From Dysgonomonas mossii DSM 22836 (GTDB lineage: Bacteria > Bacteroidota > Bacteroidia > Bacteroidales > Dysgonomonadaceae), in NCBI RefSeq assembly GCF_000213575.1, contig NZ_GL892008.1, forward strand, positions 191,584-255,583: 64,000 nt of DNA, read 5' to 3'. Of this stretch, positions 33,798-42,915 are shown in pieces. The notes below the pieces were generated by a model. It was not told where the DNA came from. It ran no database searches and worked only from the letters and a program-made list of their open reading frames with translations. Position numbers and translations under genes: made by a program. The stretch's first letter is position 1. Every line of letters starts with the position of its first letter.

Positions 33798-35852
33798 TTA
33801 TCTATTTGGCTGTTGATCAATCACTAAGCTCTTAGCAACTTCTCCATTAGGGATTTCGAAATAATAATCGATCGGATTATACTCGAATGTTCTCAAACCT
33901 ACCATTTGGAAATGGGCATCGAAGAAATATTTACCTGTTTGAGTAGAAAGGAACGGATACAATCCACGGAAACGATAACGAGAGTTATTGCTGTAAGCAT
34001 CCTTATTCCGTGTTTCACCCCAAAAGCCATCACGTCCATCGTAATGTTGTACACGCCAGCGTCTCAAGTCCCATTTAGTCTTATGCTCAAAAGCAAGTTC
34101 TTTACGTCTCTCTTTGCGCACAGTATTGCGTCCTTCTACAGATGAAGTAAGGTTAGAAGTAAGCTTGGTTGCTCCTGCGCGTTCGCGAATCTCGTTTACT
34201 GCATCTGTTGCTACTTTCAACAAGTCTGATCCGTCAGGAGACGGCTCTCCTGCCAATGACAATTCTACAGCAGCCTCTGCGGCATTGAGCAATACATCAG
34301 CATAACGCATCAGGATAAATGGTTGCTCCGATTTTCCTTCTGCTGCCACAAAAGCAGGGTCAGGATTTAGCCATTTACGTCCATAAAGCCCTGCCATTGC
34401 AGATTCTCCCTGATCGTAGAACGGACCATTTGCTCCGGAAGCTGTTATTGTTTGCCCATTGAATTCTACCTTTTCAGGATTTTCTGATTTTGGACTCAGA
34501 TACAATGTCTTAGGTTTCTGTGTATAAACATCCAAATGCTGGTAATACGTTTCGGCATTAGCATACGAATAATCCTTGAACAAAGGCTTAACCGGTGTTG
34601 AGCCTGTGTATACTCCCGCACGAATTTCAATTTCCTTGCCTTTAAACATATCTCCGGGGAATATTACATAAGCACGCAATCTTGGCTCTGCATTTTTGAA
34701 AAAGTCCATTGGCTTATCATACAATATATAGTCACCGTTCGTATTCGATGTTCCTGTTGTTACTTTAACTGTTCCATCAGCATAGCGAGCAAATCCGTCA
34801 AACAACTCAAGGAAGTCAAGAGTAGGACATGTTCCCGACGACAACGGTGCACGGAATATGAATGGCGCACTATATGCATCATACCCGTGAGTTAGAGTTG
34901 GGTACACATATTTTCTCACATAAATATTCTCAAGGCTCGAAAGGTCACTAAACATATCCACCATATTCTGGTATTGTGCTTCTCGATCTGTAGCCGACCA
35001 TTTTTTCTTATAGAGAGAATACCCTCCGGTCTGCATTACTTCACGTGCGGCTTTATATGCTTCTTTGAAATATCTCTTGGATGCACTTTGCCATGTATCT
35101 TCACCAAAACCAATTACACGAACACCGGTCTTCTGACCAAAGCCGGTAAGACGTCCTGTTACAGTTTCGTTGTATTTAGCAACACTTCCTGCATATAACA
35201 TTGCTTCCGATTTGAAAGACAGAGCTACATATTTGTTAGCGTAACCGGACTTTGGACTGGTTGGGCTCAACAATGAAGCTGCTTGATCGAAGTCGGCAAG
35301 AATCTGATCCCATGTTTCTTCTTCGCTGGCACGTGGTACTTCTAGCGCCTCTTTCTCATTGGGATACTGCATAACCTTTGTTACCAATGGAATTCCACCA
35401 AAACGACGAGCCATAGCATAAAATACAAAGGCACGCACAAAGTATCCTTCTCCTAAATAATGATTGTATGTCTGTTCCTGAAACGAATCTTTATATTTAG
35501 GTAGTGTCTCGAGCAAATAGTTGGCTTTGCGCAACAATGAGAATGCATTTCCCCAATAGGCTGTGCGTTCGCCTGTGAAAGTCTTACATATACCGTCACG
35601 ATTAAGGGCTTCTCCTGTTCCTTCTATACCCATCGATCCGAGCCATGAGTTGAATTCTACACCCCATTCGCCCATATATTTGAAATCCTCGAAAGGCATA
35701 TTGCTGTACATAGTCGCCATGTAAATATCCATACCCGACTCATTGGTAAGAAGGTCTTCATCGGTAATCAGATTTTTTGGCGGAATATCTAGATCGTTGC
35801 AAGCAGCAAAGAATAACATGCTTAGCAAAGACAGTATTAATATTTTTTTCAT
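33798..35852 (-). CDS. SusD/RagB-type outer-membrane lipoprotein
   Basis: The product has about 684 residues; a start at 35861 adds three. It has a lipoprotein signal (LSMLFFAACNDLDIPPKNLI). Typical SusD/RagB stretches are LRKANYLLETLPKYKDSFQE, GEGYFVRAFVFYAMARRFGG, IPLVTKVMQYP and the C-terminal RYADVLLNAAEAAVELS with ERRKELAFEHKTKWDLRRW. It is long for the family. It should form the glycan-binding lid of the SusC encoded 29 bases upstream. GH76 in the same operon suggests alpha-1,6-mannan as the ligand. Confidence 0.95.
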   Translation of the reverse strand: MKKILILSLLSMLFFAACNDLDIPPKNLITDEDLLTNESGMDIYMATMYSNMPFEDFKYMGEWGVEFNSWLGSMGIEGTGEALNRDGICKTFTGERTAYWGNAFSLLRKANYLLETLPKYKDSFQEQTYNHYLGEGYFVRAFVFYAMARRFGGIPLVTKVMQYPNEKEALEVPRASEEETWDQILADFDQAASLLSPTSPKSGYANKYVALSFKSEAMLYAGSVAKYNETVTGRLTGFGQKTGVRVIGFGEDTWQSASKRYFKEAYKAAREVMQTGGYSLYKKKWSATDREAQYQNMVDMFSDLSSLENIYVRKYVYPTLTHGYDAYSAPFIFRAPLSSGTCPTLDFLELFDGFARYADGTVKVTTGTSNTNGDYILYDKPMDFFKNAEPRLRAYVIFPGDMFKGKEIEIRAGVYTGSTPVKPLFKDYSYANAETYYQHLDVYTQKPKTLYLSPKSENPEKVEFNGQTITASGANGPFYDQGESAMAGLYGRKWLNPDPAFVAAEGKSEQPFILMRYADVLLNAAEAAVELSLAGEPSPDGSDLLKVATDAVNEIRERAGATKLTSNLTSSVEGRNTVRKERRKELAFEHKTKWDLRRWRVQHYDGRDGFWGETRNKDAYSNNSRYRFRGLYPFLSTQTGKYFFDAHFQMVGLRTFEYNPIDYYFEIPNGEVAKSLVIDQQPNR

Positions 35853-35890
35853 ATCTATCAAATTTATTATTTCGTTACTAATACAAGTTT

Positions 35891-38800
35891 TTAGAACGTA
35901 AGAGACATACCAACGGTGTACGTTTTATTGAGTGGATACAAACGTCCCAATTCATCATCCGGGTGCTCAGGGTCAACAAATTTCACTCCTGTTATAGTAA
36001 ATAGGTTGTAAGCATTGGCAAACATGCGCAATCTCATAGACGACAATGCCTTTATCTTAGGCAATGTATACCCTAGTTCGATACTCTTTAGACGCAGATA
36101 AGCTGTGCTTACACGGTTGAACTCAGAATCTGGGTCAGGATAATGTCCTGTATAGCCATAGTAACCCGATACCCATTGTGTTGCCGGATCGTAAGGATCT
36201 GCAAACGGATCTACCGGATGCCAACGATCAAGGAACTGAGTAAGTGTACCACCACCATTGCTACCCCATATAGCATACAATGGTTCTTGGTATTTCATAG
36301 AACCAAGTGCTGATCCTTGCAACAATATATTCAGGTCGAAATTCTTGTATTCGAAATCAAAGTTGAAACTGTAATTCAACCAGGGTGTTTGGTCATACGC
36401 ATAAGGGTGTTTATCCAAATCACTTATTTCACCATCGCCATTCCAGTCTACATATTTATAGTCGCCCGGTAAAAGTCCACGATCTTTATAGATCGGATAA
36501 GACCAGATATCTTTCCAGTTCTGATAACGTCCGGCAGAAGTATAGCCGAACTGTACTCCCTGATAACGATTAGTCAAGTTGTCGCTACGCCATCTGTCGT
36601 ACGAGTTTGCCCAAGGTCCTTTTTCGGAAGCGATCATGTGTTTTTGACGGGTAATTGTACCAATCGCTTTTACACGATATGAAAAATCATTTATCTTGTT
36701 ACGGTGTGATAGTTCAAGATCTATACCGAAATGACGGTCACTGTCCAGATTTTCATTTGGAGCCTCAGCACCTACTACGGTAGGCAGATCTCCTTTGCGA
36801 CGGGCAAACATACCTTCGCGACGACGATCAAAATAATCGGCGGCAAAACCAAACAATCCGTTCCATCCTTCAAAGTCTACCCCAACATCGAATGTGCGAG
36901 ACTCGTACCAAGAAATGCCTACATTAGGAAGCGGCTTGGTAGATGCGGCAGAAATATATTTATCTCCGATGATGAATCCCGGTGCATATTGATTGTAATA
37001 TCCCGAAGCTGAGTTAGAGTTTGTAGCAGGATAGTTATATCCATTTGCCCACTCATAATTCCAATTACTAGACAAGTCATCTCCTAACACCCCGTAGCTA
37101 GCACGCAGTTTCAACTGATTTATAAATGATAAGGCAGAAACTGATTTGAAGAAAGGCTCTTCAGATATACGCCATCCTGCCGATACAGAAGGGAAGAATC
37201 CCCATTGGTGTCCTTTTGCAAATTTAGAAGATCCATCGTAACGAAATTGGGCTTCGAGAATATAGCGGCTGCCATAAGCATAATTTATCCTACCTATCAT
37301 TGCGGCATTGGCTTCCTCATAAAGGTCATTGTTGCCAATATTCATACCGCCCAACTGATTTTCGTCCACACCCGCAAATAGGTAATCTGTAGAAAATGCA
37401 AGCTCACGCTGTGCATAGAAATTATCACCGGTACGCTTTTGTGTTTCCATACCAACTACTCCACCAAAAGTGTGCTCACCGAAAGTACGGTTGTAGTTCA
37501 ACAATAGCTGGCTTAGAATCTGTTGCTTATTGTATGATTCGCGACGAAGACGGCTTGGTGAACTGGCATTGAATAATGCCTGATCATAAGAACCAGTAAC
37601 CTCATTGTATGCATATTGATAGTATTCTTTACGATATGCCTTATTGTTATCCATACGGTAATTGAAACTCACTAATGCTTTTGCCGATAGGCCTTTCAAT
37701 ACGGGAGCAACAACACCTAAATCGTAATTAAGGGATGCCGAAGATTGAAAATATTTTTGTTGATATTTTCTATATCCCGATATATCGGAAGTCATTTGTG
37801 CTACGGCATTCTCCTGCATTTCCAACCCTTGATAATTTAGCATTGTGTTTTCAGGGTCAGCATACGCCGGATTCAAAACACCTTGTCTCCAATAGGTACG
37901 AATGATATTTACAGCACTTGTATATGGATTGTTACGCTCATCGGCAACACCACTTAAATTAACATCAAAAGTTAACCCGTCCAGAATCTTAGTAGTAACG
38001 TTAGCACGAAGATTATATTTATTATAATTAAGGTCGCCCGACTTAAAGAACCCTTCCTGATAGAAGTACCCCATGCCTACATAGAACTGAGTTTTGTCGT
38101 TACCGCCGGTGATGCTTAAATCATGTTGTGTTTGAGGTGCATAATTAGAGAACAATAGGTCTGTCCAATTCGTTGTGCGGCGAGTTCCGTTGCGAAAAGC
38201 TTCAAAATCTTCCTCTTTATAGATGATACTTCCCCCATTGATATTGTTCATCGACCTTTCGTTGTACAATGTCATAGTCTGGTAAGGGTCGGCAAGAACC
38301 GGCATACCCGATGGCTTTTGGAAAGTATATGTACCGTTATAAGAAACTGATGTTTTTCCGTCCTTCGATCCTTTCTTGGTGGTTACCAATACAACTCCAT
38401 TTGCCGAACGAACCCCATATATAGCTGCCGAAGCATCTTTCAGAACAGAGATATCGTCAATATCATTTGCATTCAAGCGTTGAAATTCTTCTGTAGTACT
38501 CGGAATACCATCAATAACGACCAATGGTGCACCTAGTCCGCGAATGTCAAAGTTGTTATTGAATGTACCCGGCTCAGCACTTTTTTGCCATACACGCACC
38601 CCGGCAATTTTACCGGTAAGCATATTCTGAGGGTTTTCGTTCTTGGTTTTCAGCATCTCGTTCCCTTTGATGCCGGCAACAGCTCCGGTTAAAGTAACCT
38701 TCTTCTGTACGCCATAACCAACAACTACAACATCATCTAGTGTAGTTTCGTCAACGGTCATTGCTACATTGATCAGGCTACGTCCGTTCACCTTCTCTTC

Positions 38801-39070
38801 TTTGGTTCCATATCCCAAGAATTTAAAGACCAACGTAGCATTTGCAGGAGCATCGATAGTATATTTACCATCTATATCTGTGATTGTACCAACAGTCGTA
38901 TTCTTAATTGCTACACTCGCTCCGGTTACAGGCTCATTGTTTTCGTCTGTAACTATACCCGATATGGTCTTGTTTTGAGCCCATAGCGAAGGCGCAAAGA
39001 CAAGAAAGAGCATCATTAAAATGCAGGAACACAAAAATTGCATCCTTCTGGCATGATGTGTTTTTATCAT
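35891..39070 (-). CDS. SusC/RagA-type TonB-dependent receptor
   Basis: This 1059-residue receptor has a signal peptide ending FAPSLWAQ, a carboxypeptidase-D-like domain (ISGIVTDENNEPVTGASVAI, GTITDIDGKYTI), a plug with VVVVGYGVQKKVTLTGAV, RVWQKSAEPGTFNNNFDIRG and SAAIYGVRSANGVVLVTTKK, and a beta barrel ending in a terminal aromatic (TVGMSLTF). It lacks an STN domain, so this locus is not ECF/FecR-controlled; the Kelch/SARP regulator encoded divergently upstream is the likely controller. It forms the import complex with the SusD that follows. The gene before it encodes GH76. Confidence 0.96.
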   Translation of the reverse strand: MIKTHHARRMQFLCSCILMMLFLVFAPSLWAQNKTISGIVTDENNEPVTGASVAIKNTTVGTITDIDGKYTIDAPANATLVFKFLGYGTKEEKVNGRSLINVAMTVDETTLDDVVVVGYGVQKKVTLTGAVAGIKGNEMLKTKNENPQNMLTGKIAGVRVWQKSAEPGTFNNNFDIRGLGAPLVVIDGIPSTTEEFQRLNANDIDDISVLKDASAAIYGVRSANGVVLVTTKKGSKDGKTSVSYNGTYTFQKPSGMPVLADPYQTMTLYNERSMNNINGGSIIYKEEDFEAFRNGTRRTTNWTDLLFSNYAPQTQHDLSITGGNDKTQFYVGMGYFYQEGFFKSGDLNYNKYNLRANVTTKILDGLTFDVNLSGVADERNNPYTSAVNIIRTYWRQGVLNPAYADPENTMLNYQGLEMQENAVAQMTSDISGYRKYQQKYFQSSASLNYDLGVVAPVLKGLSAKALVSFNYRMDNNKAYRKEYYQYAYNEVTGSYDQALFNASSPSRLRRESYNKQQILSQLLLNYNRTFGEHTFGGVVGMETQKRTGDNFYAQRELAFSTDYLFAGVDENQLGGMNIGNNDLYEEANAAMIGRINYAYGSRYILEAQFRYDGSSKFAKGHQWGFFPSVSAGWRISEEPFFKSVSALSFINQLKLRASYGVLGDDLSSNWNYEWANGYNYPATNSNSASGYYNQYAPGFIIGDKYISAASTKPLPNVGISWYESRTFDVGVDFEGWNGLFGFAADYFDRRREGMFARRKGDLPTVVGAEAPNENLDSDRHFGIDLELSHRNKINDFSYRVKAIGTITRQKHMIASEKGPWANSYDRWRSDNLTNRYQGVQFGYTSAGRYQNWKDIWSYPIYKDRGLLPGDYKYVDWNGDGEISDLDKHPYAYDQTPWLNYSFNFDFEYKNFDLNILLQGSALGSMKYQEPLYAIWGSNGGGTLTQFLDRWHPVDPFADPYDPATQWVSGYYGYTGHYPDPDSEFNRVSTAYLRLKSIELGYTLPKIKALSSMRLRMFANAYNLFTITGVKFVDPEHPDDELGRLYPLNKTYTVGMSLTF

Positions 39071-39091
39071 AACAATATAAATTTAAGTTAG

Positions 39092-40558
39092 TTAATTTTT
39101 CTCCAATTCGTATCGTGCTAAGGTTGCGTATTCGGCAGCAAAAGCGAATGTAAACATCCCTTCCAGTCTGTTATTTACATTTTCGCGGCTCCAGCCAACC
39201 AGCAGATTTGCAGGAAGTAATCCTCTATAGAAGAAGTTATCGTATCCGTAATCCAAATTCTTCTGGAAGGTATCGATATATTGCGATGCGTTTTTGTAAG
39301 ATGAGTATGCATCTACATATCCACGCATCAGTACGCCATTAAACCAGTTGTTGAAACCAATCAGGTCGTAGGTATAGTATCCCGGAACATTAAGACCAAG
39401 TTTTGCAAAATATTTGAAACTTGCATCCGATAGTTTTTTTCCATCTTCCAGATATACATTTTCCCCTGTTGCACGATACAGATCGGCTGCGCCTGAAATC
39501 ATCGAACCGCAATTGTACGAATAAGGAGTACCTGTACGATCGCGCAGATTGGTGTGCTTGCGATATTTTACACCATTCACGGTTTCGTATGCCACATCAC
39601 AGTTAGGGTCGCAACCACCCATCATATCATGGTATACACCATCTTCACGCAAGAGGTTTGTTTTTTGCCAGTCATAAACTGCTTTAGCAAATTTCAGATA
39701 GTATTCGCTCTTTTTCACAGTTGCCGATTTGCGGCTATTATCTGTAGCAATATACTTATAGGTAATTTCATCATTCTTACCTTTATAGAGCTCTGACAGC
39801 CAAACTAACGGGCTAACTACAGGACCATTACTACACGAGTGTTTTGTTACATAGCCCGGCCCCCAAGGAATACCGCCATATTCTTTACCATTGCTGTCGA
39901 GAACACAGTCCCAACCATCGAGCACGTATTCTGTTAGATACTCCGCTTCTGTGAGATAAGTATTATTTCCGGTAAGCTTATAAGCCTCCAACAATTCACG
40001 TATCAGCCACTGCTGATCGTCATATACATTGTGTATCCCTTCTACCAGTGCAGTTCCTTTGGCATTACCTCTATCTACGCCGTACACAGACCAGTCTTTA
40101 GTCTGCGTATATGAAGTAAGACTAAATGTTCCTTTATAATACGCGGCATTGGTATACAGCTTGTTCAACAATTCGGTATAGCGGTTGAAATTCTTATCAT
40201 AAAGTTCGGCTTTGCCTTTCTCCTTGTGAGCTTTCAACCCGTGTAATATTGCGTTCACAGCCTCGATAGAGCTGGTGTACATCCATACACTTCCCTTTTC
40301 GTCAGAGCCGTCTCTATTCGCATTGGATTTAGTATAAGGATTATAAAATCTCGACATTGCCATTCCTTCGCCTTTGAAATGATAAAGCATGGCACTATCT
40401 ACCATTTGCATAGCACGAAGGATGTTCTGCTCGGCAAGGTTATCGGAAGTAATAATTCCCGGTTTTTTGCCTCCTCCATTGTCTATCTCGGAATTATCGC
40501 TGCATGCAACGGTTATTACCAACAAAGAACAAAGAATAGTTGTTACTATTTTTTTCAT
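39092..40558 (-). CDS. GH76 endo-alpha-1,6-mannanase-like lipoprotein
   Basis: The 488-residue lipoprotein (ITVACSDNSE) matches GH76, an (alpha/alpha)6 family whose bacterial members cut alpha-1,6-mannan backbones. The catalytic Asp pair is in VYDDQQWLIREL at about 178-189. Other conserved parts are SVWMYTSSIEAVNAILHGLK, LTEAEYLTEYVLDGWDCVLD, GGIPWGPGY, NGPVVSPLVWLSELY and TPYSYNCGSMISGAADLYRA. An N-terminal lipid anchor suggests a surface enzyme making large fragments for SusCD import. It is 21 bases before susC and downstream of the binding lipoprotein gene, all in one unit. Confidence 0.93.
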   Translation of the reverse strand: MKKIVTTILCSLLVITVACSDNSEIDNGGGKKPGIITSDNLAEQNILRAMQMVDSAMLYHFKGEGMAMSRFYNPYTKSNANRDGSDEKGSVWMYTSSIEAVNAILHGLKAHKEKGKAELYDKNFNRYTELLNKLYTNAAYYKGTFSLTSYTQTKDWSVYGVDRGNAKGTALVEGIHNVYDDQQWLIRELLEAYKLTGNNTYLTEAEYLTEYVLDGWDCVLDSNGKEYGGIPWGPGYVTKHSCSNGPVVSPLVWLSELYKGKNDEITYKYIATDNSRKSATVKKSEYYLKFAKAVYDWQKTNLLREDGVYHDMMGGCDPNCDVAYETVNGVKYRKHTNLRDRTGTPYSYNCGSMISGAADLYRATGENVYLEDGKKLSDASFKYFAKLGLNVPGYYTYDLIGFNNWFNGVLMRGYVDAYSSYKNASQYIDTFQKNLDYGYDNFFYRGLLPANLLVGWSRENVNNRLEGMFTFAFAAEYATLARYELEKN

Positions 40559-40658
40559 TTTTTCTATTTTTCTTGTATCTCAGTGTACTCTCTGCATAGA
40601 CAATCTTTTTTACCATACTGTCGTATGCAGAGGATTCACTAAGACCACAACATTTTTA

Positions 40659-42476
40659 TTAATTTAGATTGATACTATAGAATACCAGCTTGCTTTCGTC
40701 ACCGTTGCTTTCGCCTTTGTACACGCCGAATGCCAATACGACATTGCTGCCGTTGAACTGTGACAGATCGTACACAAATGAAGCATAGGCTTCAGGATCA
40801 CCGGCTCCACCCGCACCGTGCTTGAATTTCCAACAGCCGTCTGCGGCAGCGGAAGCTTCTTGAGCGGTATTCGATTTTGGAGCGACATGCACGATTGTTC
40901 CGTCTTCTTTGATTGCAGTCAGCTTAAAGAATGTATAGTTACTTCCAAAGTTACGAGTCTTCAAAGTCAACTGGTTACTACCTGTTGCTATAGCAAACTT
41001 AGAATAAAAGTATGCTTCGGGCTCTTTGGTATTAACAGCAGTGCCTGAGCCTCTGGTCTTAATCAAGTAACCTTCGGACGGGAATACTTCCGGGTCTTTG
41101 TGAAGAGGGACAAATGACCATTCGTGTCCTATATGAGAAACATTGCGCCATGCTCGGTATGCAGCCGGATATCCGGTTGCCATGTTTACATCTCTTCCCG
41201 CACTGATAGGACTTATACCGGTAAACGACTTCTTGTTATGTGGCATTGTTGACCTTACCATCTCGTGAGTCAGCTTCCAACCATCTATTACTTCTGTTCC
41301 GGGTATCCAATCCCAGTTAGTTACATTTTCTTGGGCAAAAGCAATACGACGAAGGACTAATTGTTTCCAATAATCTCCGGTTTGTTGACGATAGATACCA
41401 ATAGCCACAATCACTTCTTTACCAACATACGCACTCAGGTCGAAATGATAGTCTGCATAGTTTCCTGACCCGTGTGTTTTTGTATCGCCTACTTTTACAG
41501 CTACGGGATCAGCAGCCGAAAGGTCTATTACCTGTACTCCGAAATATGCAGGCGCAGCGGGATCAGCATTATGCGTACGAAGTCTCACAGAAAGAATTTT
41601 ATTATCTTCTGTTATTTTTTTGCTACCGTATGTAAATGAATCAAAAACGTCTAAATCGGCAGGATTCTTTTGATCTGCACCATCGTTTCTAATGCGTAAC
41701 GTAGTTCCTTCCCATTGCTCTTCCCAGTTGCCCCAGAAGGTAAGGGAACACATATAGTCACATGCCCAATCCCAATGAGGATACGCATCGGCATTACCAC
41801 CACCACGGTATTCATTGTAATACCATTTATCGGCAGTTACCAAATCTTCTGCGGTTAAACCTCGTAGCAGTTCAACGCCACCCATTCTTAGATCTATTGT
41901 TGCAACACCATCAACGAAATCACTTTTGGTTATTGTTTTGGTTATTGTTACATAGTTTGCTTTAGTAAACGTTACGGTGTAGTCGTTTGCCACTAAATTT
42001 TTAATTTCAAACTTACCATCACTTCCCGATGTAGCACTTTCATCAGCACTTACACTTACTGTTACGCCGGCAAGAGGAGCTCCTCCGTTTTTAGCATCAG
42101 TAATGGTACCGACAACTTTTGCCGAGGCATTTACCATTTTTACACTTGTAGTTGCTACTTTGTTTGCATCGAATTTACCGGCAGTAATAGTTACACCAAT
42201 TGTTTGAAATCCATCCTTTGAGAATTTTACCGAATGGGAATCAATAGATACGTTCTGGGCAGTATATTTGCCATCACTTCCTGTAGTCACTGTTTCCTCT
42301 ACACCCGATATGGTAACAGTAACACCACTAATAGGAGCATCCATCTCATCTAATACAATCCCCGTAACAGTGCCGTAATCGACACGTTCCGATTCATCAT
42401 CACTACATGAGGCTGCTACAGATACTATGCCGCCAAGCATAGCTACGAACAGAAATGTTCGCAAAATTTTCTTCAT
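40659..42476 (-). CDS. Modular surface lipoprotein: two regulatory-like beta domains plus two jelly-roll-like modules
   Basis: Starting at the ATG at 42476 the product has 605 residues with a lipobox (VSVAASCSDDESE). Two carboxypeptidase-regulatory-like domains follow: GTVTGIVLDEMDAPISGVTV ending near 100, then VVGTITDAKNGGAPLAGVTV to about 205. Two large aromatic beta-sandwich-like modules come next. Each ends with a similar pattern: FDLSAYVGKEVIVAIGIYRQ, then KQLVLRRIAF; and YDLSQFNGSNVVLAFGVYKG, then SKLVFYSINL. The modules thus appear duplicated. No hydrolase motif is seen. It is the first gene of the GH76/SusCD operon, so a mannan-binding role outside the cell is inferred. I do not recognise a named family for the modules. 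Confidence 0.8.
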   Translation of the reverse strand: MKKILRTFLFVAMLGGIVSVAASCSDDESERVDYGTVTGIVLDEMDAPISGVTVTISGVEETVTTGSDGKYTAQNVSIDSHSVKFSKDGFQTIGVTITAGKFDANKVATTSVKMVNASAKVVGTITDAKNGGAPLAGVTVSVSADESATSGSDGKFEIKNLVANDYTVTFTKANYVTITKTITKSDFVDGVATIDLRMGGVELLRGLTAEDLVTADKWYYNEYRGGGNADAYPHWDWACDYMCSLTFWGNWEEQWEGTTLRIRNDGADQKNPADLDVFDSFTYGSKKITEDNKILSVRLRTHNADPAAPAYFGVQVIDLSAADPVAVKVGDTKTHGSGNYADYHFDLSAYVGKEVIVAIGIYRQQTGDYWKQLVLRRIAFAQENVTNWDWIPGTEVIDGWKLTHEMVRSTMPHNKKSFTGISPISAGRDVNMATGYPAAYRAWRNVSHIGHEWSFVPLHKDPEVFPSEGYLIKTRGSGTAVNTKEPEAYFYSKFAIATGSNQLTLKTRNFGSNYTFFKLTAIKEDGTIVHVAPKSNTAQEASAAADGCWKFKHGAGGAGDPEAYASFVYDLSQFNGSNVVLAFGVYKGESNGDESKLVFYSINLN

Positions 42477-42915
42477 TAAAATCATGTTATAAAAGTTAAG
42501 AGTTAACATTAATTAGAAACATCAATGTACATAGGCTGATTTTTGGTTGGTTGATTAATAGATTTTGGTTATTTAATTATTTTTCTTTTATGATACAGCT
42601 CGACATATTTATTGCCTGCTATCATTTTTACCAAAGATTGGCGCTCAAAGGTTAATTATTGGGTTAAATTTGGGTTATTAAGTAAAAAAAACATTAATCT
42701 TGTTCTTTTTACCTTATTATGTGGACATTATAAGAAACTATGAAAAACCAGTTAAAACGGTATTAAAAGGGAATCTCTTTCTATTAAAAAGATTTTAATA
42801 TCTTTATATCTTGATAAGACACCTCTGCCCATCTCCATTTATCACAAAACAGAGTATTGCAATAGAGGTCACCCGGAAACAATCTTATTAACTTGAAAAT
42901 TGTACTTTCTATTCC

